A DNA stretch of 64,000 bases from Cyclobacteriaceae bacterium YHN15 (GTDB lineage: Bacteria; Bacteroidota; Bacteroidia; Cytophagales; Cyclobacteriaceae). The stretch is taken from the NCBI GenBank assembly GCA_003797895.1, contig RKQB01000005.1, forward strand, positions 1-64,000, read 5' to 3'. Positions 25,939 through 33,763 of the stretch are shown in pieces; position 1 is the stretch's first letter, and every line of letters begins with the position of its first letter. Position numbers and translations under genes: made by a program. Under the pieces are notes generated by a model. That model made no database searches and was not told the origin of the DNA. It was given only the letters and a program-made list of their open reading frames with translations.

Positions 25939-26972
25939 AAAAGACCTTCCTCCTCGGAATTTTGATTTTGTTGGCCCTTGCTATTTGGGCCTATCAAAAT
26001 CAGGCAGCTGAGGAGGTCAGTTCCATTAAGATATTAAACAAACAAAAAGGCGTTTGTTGGGTAGGGAGTCCAAAACCTTTGGAAGGCTGGGAATTGGATT
26101 CCTTACGGATTTTTGGAATTACCCATATTTCCCAAACGCCTTTTGGCTGGCAAGCAGATCCAAAGCTTCCTGAGATCAAATGGGAAAAGCATTCGGACCG
26201 CATGTGGTGGGGTGAATCTTTGATCGGGGTGGAATATACCACCGAAGAAGCACGGCAAAAAGGTGTCGAATCAATCCTCAAACCGCATCTTTGGGTAAGA
26301 GGAGAATGGCCCGGAGCGATAAGCATGACTTCTGAAAATGATTGGGACCAATGGTTTGATCAATATACTGAATTCATATTGTACTATGCTGAATATGCGG
26401 AATCCCATCAAATCCCCATCTTGTGTATTGGAACTGAATTGGAGTTGACTTCCGGAAGAGAAAAAGAATGGAGAAGGCTGATAGATGAAATCAGAACTGT
26501 TTTTAGCGGAGAGCTGACATATGCAGCAAATTTTACTGAGTACGAAAAAATCAGATTTTGGGACGCCTTGGATTATATCGGAATCCAGGCCTATTTCCCT
26601 TTGACTGATAAAACCAATCCTGATTTGGCCTCTTTGAAAAACGGATGGAATAGAAAAATCAAAGAAATAGAGAAAGTCCAGAAGAAATTCAACAAACCTG
26701 TAATCTTTACTGAAATCGGATATTGCAATACGGAAGATGCTGCCATCGAGCCCTGGATTTGGCCCAATGAGCGCAAAGAAGTAGCTTTATCGGAAGAGGT
26801 ACAGGCCTTGTGCTATCAGGCATTTTTTGAAACAGTTTGGGATAAAGACTGGTTGGCCGGCGCATACTTTTGGAAATGGTACCCCCAGCCCAGAGACAGG
26901 AATCCTGATTTTACCCCTCAGAACAAAAAAGCGCAGGAGGTGATGCGGAGTTTTTATACTGCTGGGTTTTGA
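25935..26972 (+). CDS. GH113-like exported glycoside hydrolase
   Basis: This 345-residue protein has an N-terminal hydrophobic anchor (MKKTFLLGILILLALAIW) and a TIM-barrel with the GH113-like pattern: GITHISQTPFGW, ILKPHLWVRGEWPG, then Glu168 in CIGTELELT as a candidate acid/base and Glu260 in VIFTEIGYCN as a candidate nucleophile, followed by GAYFWKWYP. GH113 members include beta-mannanases. Many Bacteroidota homologues with this GTA-TIM-like barrel are uncharacterised, so substrate is unknown. The start overlaps the stop of the hydrolase-OsmC gene by 4 bases. Confidence 0.78.
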   Translation: MKKTFLLGILILLALAIWAYQNQAAEEVSSIKILNKQKGVCWVGSPKPLEGWELDSLRIFGITHISQTPFGWQADPKLPEIKWEKHSDRMWWGESLIGVEYTTEEARQKGVESILKPHLWVRGEWPGAISMTSENDWDQWFDQYTEFILYYAEYAESHQIPILCIGTELELTSGREKEWRRLIDEIRTVFSGELTYAANFTEYEKIRFWDALDYIGIQAYFPLTDKTNPDLASLKNGWNRKIKEIEKVQKKFNKPVIFTEIGYCNTEDAAIEPWIWPNERKEVALSEEVQALCYQAFFETVWDKDWLAGAYFWKWYPQPRDRNPDFTPQNKKAQEVMRSFYTAGF

Positions 26973-26993
26973 TTGTGGTGGTGGAATGTGTTT

Positions 26994-27046
26994 TTGATGG
27001 ATGACGGATGACGGATGTCAGATGACCGATGTCCGATGTGCGAAGA
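26994..27046. repeat. Short tandem GATGACGGATG/GATGTCCGATG repeat
   Basis: Six or seven imperfect 7- to 8-base units (ATGACGG, ATGTCAG, ATGACCG, ATGTCCG) follow the stop of the GH113-like gene. The same motif recurs near 31167-31190 (GACCGATGACCGATGACCG) and in a shortened form near 35650 (CCGACGTCGGACTTCGGAC). It is a slippage-type dispersed repeat. Confidence 0.65.
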
Positions 27047-27065
27047 AGCCCGTTCGTCATGTTGA

Positions 27066-27083
27066 TCCCGATGGCTATCGGGA
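27066..27083. repeat. CCCGATAG-type palindrome, second copy
   Basis: TCCCGATGGCTATCGGGA, nearly palindromic over 18 bases, matches the core of the inverted repeat at 19445-19462. A further hairpin GGGAG-AAGCAT-CTCCC follows at once. Confidence 0.65.
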
Positions 27084-27172
27084 GAAGCATCTCCCGAGGT
27101 TCAGGAAAAGGATGATTTTTACCAAAAAGGTTAAATATTTTTCAAGTAATTCAACCGTCTAATTGTACCGCT

Positions 27173-27417
27173 AGAGATTCCTCGTACCTACCAATGACAG
27201 AATTCTGATTTGCCCCTCGGCAAGCTCGGGGAACGGAGAATCTGGTTAATAAAGGTGGGGGTGGGAAAAGCGGCGCCGCCGCTTTTCCCACCCCCACCTC
27301 CCAACTAGACAACCCCGGTGGCCGATCCCGATAGCTATCGAGGACGAGGCCAAACAAAGGTGATCTTGATGTCATTAACATTTCTGAACATTACCAAAAT
27401 GTTGGGGACTACCAATG
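27173..27417. repeat. Local repeat copy A, interrupted by the hairpin element
   Basis: Its left part AGATTCCTCGTACCTACCAATGAC (27175-27198) and right part TTCTGAACATTACCAAAATG (27382-27401) match a more compact copy at 27507-27590. In copy B these parts are about 21 bases apart. In copy A they are about 182 bases apart, and the composite hairpin element fills the difference. The extra length here is therefore best read as an insertion. Confidence 0.6.
27212..27354. repeat. Composite hairpin repeat element, copy 1
   Basis: It starts with CCTCGGCAAGCTCGGGGAAC, contains a perfect 22-bp stem (arms 27253-27274 and 27278-27299) with a 3-base GCC loop, and ends with CCCCGGTGGCCGA and GAGGCCAAA. A CCCGATAGCTATCG palindrome (27326-27344) lies inside the right end. 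A second copy with different stem sequence is at 49582-49716. No ORF is carried, so it is either a structured RNA, a MITE-like element or a REP-type sequence. Confidence 0.7.
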
Positions 27418-27506
27418 ACATGAGTCGGAGCGGTACATCACCCTGACGAAGGAAGGGTCTCATGAGGATCCGCAAATGATAAATATGAACATAAATTGAA
27501 CCTCTG

Positions 27507-27590
27507 GAGATTCCTCGTACCTCGGAATGACGCGTAACCTAAGGTCATTTCCTATTCTGAACATTTACAAAATATTGGGGACTCGGGATG
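27507..27590. repeat. Local repeat copy B, uninterrupted
   Basis: GGAGATTCCTCGTACCTCGG at 27507-27526 and TTCTGAACATTTACAAAATA at 27555-27574 correspond to the two halves of copy A. The copies have diverged, so the duplication is not recent. Confidence 0.6.
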
Positions 27591-27704
27591 AAGCAGAACC
27601 AATTGTCATTTCCCTTTCTGTAACCCCAATTTTCATTACTCAGAAAAACGGATCAATAGTCATCATCTTCTTTTCTTTCTTCTAGATTTTAATGACTTCG
27701 CATG

Positions 27705-28376
27705 CTACAGCTTCGTTTCAGCCAATCTGGTGCTTGCCTTAAAACCCAAAATGAAAGCAACAATCAAACAAACCAATCCAACCCCTACCAAAAATATTTC
27801 TGTTCCCAAAGGTAATTTCAGTCCTCTTGTCATTCCAAAAAAAATCAGGCCGGAGGCATATCCGGTACCATATACTATTTTTTCCACAACACTCAATTCC
27901 AATGATTTTGATCCGGAATCTTCTTTTTGAGAAAGAAAAGGAACAGGATCAAAAAACAACACCCTTAATTTCCCCCATTCCCAAAAACAAAGCCAAAGGC
28001 AGCCCAATACCATCATCAAAGCCAAATAAGCTGTATTGCCAAAGCCTATCCCAATAGTAATAAACAGAATATTCAACATTATCCCTGTGAAAAGGATACT
28101 CCCAAGAGCCAATGTTCTGTTGAACATGACCAGAATTCCCGCCAAAACCTGAATTCCTCCAAGAAACTGCCAATACACTCCAGTAGAAAGCAGCATGTCA
28201 AAAAAGACACCCACAGGATTTGAACTTCCCAAATTTGAAAAAGGCAAACCGAAAAGCTTCACCAAACCCGTAGGGATAAATCCCATGGACAACAAAAACC
28301 TAAGTCCTATTGTCCCCCTGTATAACCAAGAGTTTTTTCTGGCAGATTCGGAAAAAGAATTTAGAGTTTTTTCCAT
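27705..28376 (-). CDS. DoxX-like multi-pass membrane protein
   Basis: This 223-residue protein has about six hydrophobic helices. Its first half fits a DoxX-type core: LRFLLSMGFIPTGLVKLFGLPF, then QFLGGIQVLAGILVMFNR and LGSILFTGIMLNILFITIGIG. DoxX proteins are small quinone- or oxidoreductase-associated membrane proteins of poorly defined role. The last third (from about residue 160) adds two more helices beyond the usual four-helix DoxX length. It is a single gene, 3' to the repeat island. The family placement is moderate. Confidence 0.7.
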   Translation of the reverse strand: MEKTLNSFSESARKNSWLYRGTIGLRFLLSMGFIPTGLVKLFGLPFSNLGSSNPVGVFFDMLLSTGVYWQFLGGIQVLAGILVMFNRTLALGSILFTGIMLNILFITIGIGFGNTAYLALMMVLGCLWLCFWEWGKLRVLFFDPVPFLSQKEDSGSKSLELSVVEKIVYGTGYASGLIFFGMTRGLKLPLGTEIFLVGVGLVCLIVAFILGFKASTRLAETKL

Positions 28377-28842
28377 AAGAAAGCTGTTTTTAATGTAGTT
28401 TGATTTTTAGGATAATCTGAACAGATTATTGATGTAAAAATTGATGAATTGTTACAGATTCACTATTTTTTTCTTATCAAAATTATTGACGATGATGATT
28501 TCCTCCATTTGAGCTTCATAAATATTGTCATTTAAAAAAATCAAAAGTATGCTCAAATATTCCGTGTTATTTTGGGAAGGGATGATGATACTTATTTTCA
28601 TTGGTACAATTATAATTTTTAAAAACAGATAACTACTTCAATGGACCTTATCGGCCAAAGGACAAAATTGCAGAAAGAATTGAAAGGGATAACTGTAATA
28701 ATAAATCTATTAGTACCTTGAATCCAGCATCAAATCAAAAAATATTTATCAATAAAAAGGGAAATTATATATCGAGAACTTTTCCTCCAAAGTAGGGCTG
28801 GCTTATTGGGCATCAGCCTTAAAACATTTTAAAATCAACCTT
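28377..28842. other. Gene-free AT-rich spacer
   Basis: This 466-base spacer lies between divergent genes. It has no long ORF, no repeat family and no clear hairpin. It should contain the promoter of the 157-residue protein, but I see no convincing TTTG/TAnnTTTG pair. Confidence 0.45.
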
Positions 28843-29316
28843 ATGAATTTTATTTTAAAAACATTTCTGATTTCGGTAACTCTCTTGGGCTTGTCTTATC
28901 AAGTTACAATTGCCCAGGCTTCAACCCCACCTGTCACAGGTGTTTTTAGTTTATCAAATGGTAATGAACTCCGTTTGGTTCAAGCCCCTACAGGTTTCTT
29001 TACAGCTGGGAATATGATCAATTCCAAGAGAAAAATACTGGCACAATTTGAAGGGAATTATGATGCTGCTTCACGAAAACTTGAGGGGAACCTAATTCAT
29101 TGTAGTGGAAAGGAAGAGGAATTGCTTTGGTATTTTAGCCGAAATACGGATGATAGGGCAGAAGTTTATCTAGGGCCAGCAGGTAATGATACCAAAGCGG
29201 TAGCCTCCCGAATTCAGGCAAATCCAAACCTTGAATTTCCCTGTAAGATATCCAGACGAAAAGTGAAAAAAATATTAAAGAGGGATAGCAAGTACCGATC
29301 GGAAACGGGGTCTTAA
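28843..29316 (+). CDS. Small exported protein, unknown function
   Basis: This 157-residue protein has a clear signal peptide (MNFILKTFLISVTLLGLSYQVTIAQA, cleavage near residue 26). The mature part starts GVFSLSNGNELRLVQAPTGFFTAG and continues KRKILAQFEGNYDAASRKLEGNLIH, with a lysine-rich tail (SRRKVKKILKRDSKY). The alternating pattern suggests a small beta-barrel such as a lipocalin-like fold, but this is inference. No family recognised. It is a single gene, convergent with the AraC regulator gene. Confidence 0.65.
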   Translation: MNFILKTFLISVTLLGLSYQVTIAQASTPPVTGVFSLSNGNELRLVQAPTGFFTAGNMINSKRKILAQFEGNYDAASRKLEGNLIHCSGKEEELLWYFSRNTDDRAEVYLGPAGNDTKAVASRIQANPNLEFPCKISRRKVKKILKRDSKYRSETGS

Positions 29317-29419
29317 AAGGACAATATTTTATATCTCTTACAAGTGATTGCTGTACTTTTTGTAGCAATGGATCGGTGAAGTACCCTCCAGCCCAACAAT
29401 TAAATTCCTGTTGTTGAAT

Positions 29420-30274
29420 TTATTCCATTTGACTAAGTGAGGGGTTTTTTGCACGATATTCCTGTGGGTAGATCCCTGTCATTTTCTTGAAAAATTTACT
29501 GAACTGCGCATAGTCCTCATATCCCAATTCATATCCAATGGATTTGATGGGGCTTTCAGTATAAATAAGCAATCTTTTGGCTTCAACGGCAATCCTCTCA
29601 TGAATTACCTGTAGTGGTGATAGCTTACTGACTTTTGTAAAGATATTTGCAATGGTTTTTGGTGATTTATGCATGAGCTCTGCATAATCGCCTACGGTTT
29701 TTTTGCCCTTGAAATGCTCTTCTACCAGGCTGTTGAATTGCCTGACTATATCCACCTCTTCAGTTTTGGAATTTTCTTTCAGTAATTGTTTACGTGCCAT
29801 CCGGGTAGCCCGGATAATAAAGCGTTTCAATAAAATCCTCAACATTTCTTCCTGATTGTTGTCGGATATTTTGAATTCTTTTTGGAGTACCTCAATTAAA
29901 GTTCCCAAACTTTCAATCTCTTCCTCATCGAGTTGGAGCACCGGGGTATAGTCAGAGCCAAAAAACAACAGTCCGTTGCAGGAAACTTCCCTGTCATAGG
30001 TGTGTATGCAATAAAATTCCCTATTGAAGAATAGCAGTGTCAGTTCATTATTCTGCTTTGGAATGCTAATGTCCTGATTGTAAGTGCAACAAAGAAGCTG
30101 ATTGGCCTTCAAAATGAGTTTTATCCCATCCACTTCAATTTCCAGAACCATGGAATCCCTGTTCCAGATGAATTTGAGGTGGCGGTCGGCATATTGAAAA
30201 GCAGCTTCCATGTCTTTTTCGTCTGAAAGGATGAAGCTTGCTGAGATACCTGGATGTTTATATTGATGAATCAT
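29420..30274 (-). CDS. AraC-family transcriptional regulator
   Basis: The C-terminal 100 residues form an AraC/XylS double helix-turn-helix: VGDYAELMHKSPKTIANIFTKVSKLSPLQVIHERIAVEAKRLL and then SIKSIGYELGYEDYAQFSKFFKKMTGIYPQEYRA, which is the family signature. The N-terminal 160 residues are cupin-like (ALEIEVDG.., FNREFYCIHTYDREV) and should be the sensor part. The ligand is unknown. The gene lies 70 bases downstream of the AhpD-like gene on the same strand, so the pair is probably cotranscribed or functionally linked. Confidence 0.93.
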   Translation of the reverse strand: MIHQYKHPGISASFILSDEKDMEAAFQYADRHLKFIWNRDSMVLEIEVDGIKLILKANQLLCCTYNQDISIPKQNNELTLLFFNREFYCIHTYDREVSCNGLLFFGSDYTPVLQLDEEEIESLGTLIEVLQKEFKISDNNQEEMLRILLKRFIIRATRMARKQLLKENSKTEEVDIVRQFNSLVEEHFKGKKTVGDYAELMHKSPKTIANIFTKVSKLSPLQVIHERIAVEAKRLLIYTESPIKSIGYELGYEDYAQFSKFFKKMTGIYPQEYRAKNPSLSQME

Positions 30275-30344
30275 ATTGAAGGATAAAATTACAAAAAGCC
30301 ATTTCCAAAGGAAAAGGCTTTTTTAAGATAGCTAAACCAAACGA

Positions 30345-30893
30345 TTAACTCAATTCCACGGCTTTTGGAAAGTCGATTTCAATGCCTGTTACGTTGTGAA
30401 GCAGATTGGTTGTGGTCTTTTCTCCTATGGCGACAATCAGATCAACCAGGTTTTCTTTGGTATATCCGGCATCGAAGAAAATTTCCAACACTTCATCCTC
30501 AATCCTTCCTTTTTTTAGGGTAATGGCTTTTGCAGTTTTGACCAAGGCATCAAATTTTTCATTGAATGGAGCTTCTCCTTTTCTAAGCGATATGACCTGT
30601 TCATCAGTAAAGCCGTTCATTTTTCCTATAGCGGTGTGAGCGGCCTGACAATATTCACAGCCATTCACTTGGGAAACGACCAAGTTGATGACTTCTTTTT
30701 CTTTGTTGTTGAAGGTTGTTTTGCCATTGGCAAAGGTGGTATACCTTTCCAGGGCATTTTCTGAGTAGGCGTAAGTAGCATAAATGTTCGGAACAAATCC
30801 AACCTGATTTTTGATGGCCGTTAATATTCCTTTGTTTTTTTCTGAAACCTCCTCTAGGGTAGGAACTTTAAAATTCAATGTTTCTGTGCTCAT
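30345..30893 (-). CDS. AhpD-like carboxymuconolactone decarboxylase-family protein
   Basis: A 182-residue all-helical protein whose core NGCEYCQAAHTAIGK holds the AhpD motif CxxC-x3-H, the peroxidatic and resolving cysteines with their general base. The upstream part FVPNIYATYAYSENALERY and NKEKEVINLVVSQVNGCEYC are typical of alkylhydroperoxidase-like family members. Such proteins reduce peroxides or act on gamma-lactones. The AraC regulator gene follows 70 bases downstream on the same strand and is a candidate regulator. Confidence 0.92.
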   Translation of the reverse strand: MSTETLNFKVPTLEEVSEKNKGILTAIKNQVGFVPNIYATYAYSENALERYTTFANGKTTFNNKEKEVINLVVSQVNGCEYCQAAHTAIGKMNGFTDEQVISLRKGEAPFNEKFDALVKTAKAITLKKGRIEDEVLEIFFDAGYTKENLVDLIVAIGEKTTTNLLHNVTGIEIDFPKAVELS

Positions 30894-31396
30894 AATTTTT
30901 TTGATTTAGTTTATGCTACAAAGTTGGGTTTAATATGATGGCGCCTAAATGGCAATAGTACCCGTTGACATGTCAATTTTTCCCAAATTGAAAAGTCAAG
31001 TTTGAATCATCTGTTCGTTGTAGCTTCATAAAACTAATATGCAGTAAAGTAGGATATGGTCTTTCAGCCGACAGAGGGCCTGATTGATGTTTATCATTTT
31101 TAAATTAATATGATTATCCGCAATTGGACCACTAGACAAACTTCCTTTGTTTTTTGGGACGGAAGACCGATGACCGATGACCGAAGCTAAAGGAAAAGTC
31201 AGTCAACCGAAATTTCAAACCCTTTAATTAATTTACTGGCCTGAAAGCGGATATACATATAAATTAATTAAGCTTTAAAATCAGACTATTAGAAATCAGA
31301 AAAATGAATGTTAAAATTGAAACTTTATACTGTTTTACTTCCGTATTTCCGCAGATAAAAATATCTTCCTATCTGATTTATAAAAATCCATAAAAT
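30894..31396. other. Gene-free spacer between divergent genes
   Basis: This 503-base spacer has no credible ORF. It contains the short GACCGATGACCGATGACCG repeat near 31167-31190, related to that at 26994. I see no tRNA, no stable hairpin and no strong promoter. Confidence 0.5.
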
Positions 31397-32314
31397 ATGT
31401 TCCCTACAAAAGCATTGGTCATATCCGGTGGAGGCAGTAAAGGTGCCTTTGCTGGAGGCATAGCCGAATTTTTGATCAAGGACTGTGGAAACCAATATGG
31501 ATTATTTTTAGGGACTTCCACGGGAAGTTTATTGGTTCCATTGCTTTCAATTGGTGAAATCGAAAAAATAAAGGGTATCTATACCTCCGTCAATCAGCAG
31601 CAGATTTTCAGTACTTGTCCTTTAATAATTTCAAAGAAAGATGGTGTTTACAAAACCAGGATCAACCATTTTGGGATTATCAAAATGTTTATCAAAAGGA
31701 AAAAAACTTTTGGGGAAAGTATCACTTTACGGAAACTCATCAAGGAAATAATACATCCTGATGATTTTGAAAAAATGAGAAAAAATCCAGCCGATGTTTT
31801 GGTGACTTTGTCCAATCTCAGTACCAATATGGTAGAATACAAGAGGTTGAAAGATTACAGTTATGATGATTTTTGTGATTGGATTTGGGGTTCTTCGAAT
31901 TTTGTTCCTTTTATGAGTTTGTTGGAAAAAAACGGTTTTGAGTACGCGGATGGCGGGTTTGCAGATTTGGTGCCCCTATCTGAAGCCATTTATAGAGGGG
32001 CGGAGGAAATTGATGTGATTATACTCAAGACTGAGCAAATCATTCAACCTAAAAAACCCATCAGAAACGCATTGGAGCTTACTGTCCGTACCTTTGATTT
32101 TATGTTGGATCAGATTTCCAATGATGATATTACCATCGGGAGACTTGAGGGGGTAAGGAGACAGGTGAAAATCAATTTTTATAGACCTCCAAAAAGACTG
32201 ACAGAAAACTCTCTCGTTTTTGATCCCGAGCTGATGAAACAATGGTGGGCAGAGGGCTATGCATATGCCAAAACACACAATCCTGAATGCAAATGCATAG
32301 AAGTTGGGACTTGA
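31397..32314 (+). CDS. Patatin-like phospholipase
   Basis: A 305-residue cytosolic patatin. The oxyanion loop GGGSKGAFAGG starts at residue 11, the nucleophile is Ser41 in GTSTGS (GxSxG), and the catalytic Asp185 is in YADGGFADLVP (DGG motif). These are the serine-aspartate dyad residues of patatin-type acyl hydrolases, which release fatty acids from phospholipids or other acyl esters. There is no signal peptide. The C-terminal part is basic and aromatic with a Cys-containing end (ECKCIEVGT). It is a single gene, followed by 270 bases without a gene. Confidence 0.93.
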   Translation: MFPTKALVISGGGSKGAFAGGIAEFLIKDCGNQYGLFLGTSTGSLLVPLLSIGEIEKIKGIYTSVNQQQIFSTCPLIISKKDGVYKTRINHFGIIKMFIKRKKTFGESITLRKLIKEIIHPDDFEKMRKNPADVLVTLSNLSTNMVEYKRLKDYSYDDFCDWIWGSSNFVPFMSLLEKNGFEYADGGFADLVPLSEAIYRGAEEIDVIILKTEQIIQPKKPIRNALELTVRTFDFMLDQISNDDITIGRLEGVRRQVKINFYRPPKRLTENSLVFDPELMKQWWAEGYAYAKTHNPECKCIEVGT

Positions 32315-32587
32315 AAATACGCGTATTTGAAAAGTATTGACCCTCTTTGGAAAAAATGATTCAGGCCAAACCAGAAAATTGAGTTTGATTTTAATGAAAA
32401 AATGACGCTCTCATCCAACTGAATTAATTATCATTCTATATCTTTTGTATACACACCTAAGGAATCAAATTCATTAATTCTTTAAAATTATGTAATCAGA
32501 ATTTTTCTTCATCAAGAATTCGTGGATATTAAATTAAAAACAAAGTAAATATGGTTTGGTTAAAAAGCTATATGGAAAAGGTACAGG

Positions 32588-33064
32588 ATGTGGTTTAGAA
32601 ATTACCAGCAAAAATTAAAACGCTTATTCCAACAAGGCCTGACTCCAAAGGAATTGGCAAGGAGTATCGCATTGGCCTTTTGGATAGGCATTTTTCCTAT
32701 TTATGGAACTACAACTGTTGTAATTACTTTTTTGGCACTGAAATTAAGACTCAATCTCCCCATAATGATTGCTGTCAGTTATGTATTAACCCCATTGCAA
32801 TTTCTGTTTTTAATACCTTTTATAAGGATAGGGGAATTTGTTTTAGGTTATCAGCCAATGGTCATGGATTTATCTACATTGAAAGCCTTATTTTCTACAG
32901 GCCTGTTTGAAACCCTTTCAGTTTTTTCTGGAAGATTGGCACTAGCAGTAGGAGCCTGGATACTAGTAGCTCTACCTGTTTCAGTTTTGTTGTACATAAT
33001 TCTGTTTCAGATTTTCAGAAAAGTCAAAAGATTCAAAACTGAAAACCTAGTTGATCCTGCATAA
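32588..33064 (+). CDS. DUF2062 membrane protein
   Basis: This 158-residue protein has the DUF2062 layout: a basic amphipathic start (RNYQQKLKRLFQQG), LTPKELARSIALAFWIGIFPIYGTTTVV, NLPIMIAVSYVLTPLQFLFLIPFIRIGE, and a final pair of membrane helices with a basic tail. The motif FPIYGTTT followed by PLQ...PFIRIGE is the conserved core of the family. In other bacteria the domain is sometimes fused to glycosyltransferases, but no partner is seen here. Function unknown. Confidence 0.85.
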   Translation: MWFRNYQQKLKRLFQQGLTPKELARSIALAFWIGIFPIYGTTTVVITFLALKLRLNLPIMIAVSYVLTPLQFLFLIPFIRIGEFVLGYQPMVMDLSTLKALFSTGLFETLSVFSGRLALAVGAWILVALPVSVLLYIILFQIFRKVKRFKTENLVDPA

Positions 33065-33099
33065 TTAAAAATGCCTTCCTAAAATGGACGACGGAAATA

Positions 33100-33615
33100 T
33101 TACCAGCCTACATAGGAAGGTGCTTTTACTCCCGCCATTCTGAGATAGACAATGCATTGACCACGATGATGTACCTGATGATCTCTCAATAAGTAAAATA
33201 TATTTTCTTTGCTCATCTCCAAATTTCGAAATTCAATGCCTGCATTCAAATCATCAGTAGAAATTTCCACAATCAGCTTCCCCACATAGTCGTTGGCCTT
33301 TTTCAGGATTTCGAGGATCTGATCCTTGCTTAACTCTTCTGCTTTGGTCCGGTCATAAAATGTTTTGGATTCACCGGAAATAAGCTTGGTGAGAAAACTG
33401 ATATTGTCCACAATATGAAGCAATTGTCCCCCAAAAGTCATGGCGTCCTCTTCAGGTTTGAATCCAAAATTTTCAGCAGGCATAGCTTTAGCCACTTCTA
33501 GGGTATATTCAGTTGCCCTTTCCCAAACTTGAGGATAGTGGGAAGTAAAGAAGTTTTGGGCTTTAAGTGGAACGGAATAAAATAAGATCAGAAGAATCAG
33601 TATTGTGTTTTTCAT
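33100..33615 (-). CDS. DinB-family protein with signal peptide
   Basis: After a signal peptide (MKNTILILLILFYSVPLKAQ) the protein forms a DinB-like four-helix bundle. The three metal-binding histidines are visible as His67 in GGQLLHIVDN and the pair in the C-terminal DHQVHHRGQ. DinB-type proteins belong to the DinB/YfiT superfamily of metal-dependent, often thiol-transfer, enzymes. The export signal implies a periplasmic role, common in Bacteroidota; the substrate is unknown. It is a single gene. Confidence 0.88.
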   Translation of the reverse strand: MKNTILILLILFYSVPLKAQNFFTSHYPQVWERATEYTLEVAKAMPAENFGFKPEEDAMTFGGQLLHIVDNISFLTKLISGESKTFYDRTKAEELSKDQILEILKKANDYVGKLIVEISTDDLNAGIEFRNLEMSKENIFYLLRDHQVHHRGQCIVYLRMAGVKAPSYVGW

Positions 33616-33763
33616 GAATTTGAATTAGATCATACAAGTTAATAAAGTTTGTAATCGGTTTTAACTTATCATTGCTGATCATTTAATCCCTGATAGTTTT
33701 AGACTGTTCAAGGGAAAATTTGTAATTTAAGATTTACTGTGGGGCATTTTTTGAATAAAAGAT

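Larger units (their letters stand above)
26973..27704. other. Gene-free repeat island
   Basis: No credible gene lies here. A 76-codon minus-strand frame at 27151-27381 is an artefact of the hairpin sequence. The region holds GATGACGGATG-type short repeats (26994-27046), CCCGATAG palindromes, a 10-base GGGAG/CTCCC hairpin at 27080-27095, a long composite hairpin element (27212-27354) and two diverged copies of a local repeat (27173-27417 and 27507-27590). Confidence 0.75.

Noticed and set aside
27151..27381. 76-codon minus-strand frame inside the hairpin region
   Set aside because: It runs through the palindromic stem and repeat ends, has an unnatural composition (Pro/Arg-rich at the stem), and no start context; it is a by-product of the repeat.
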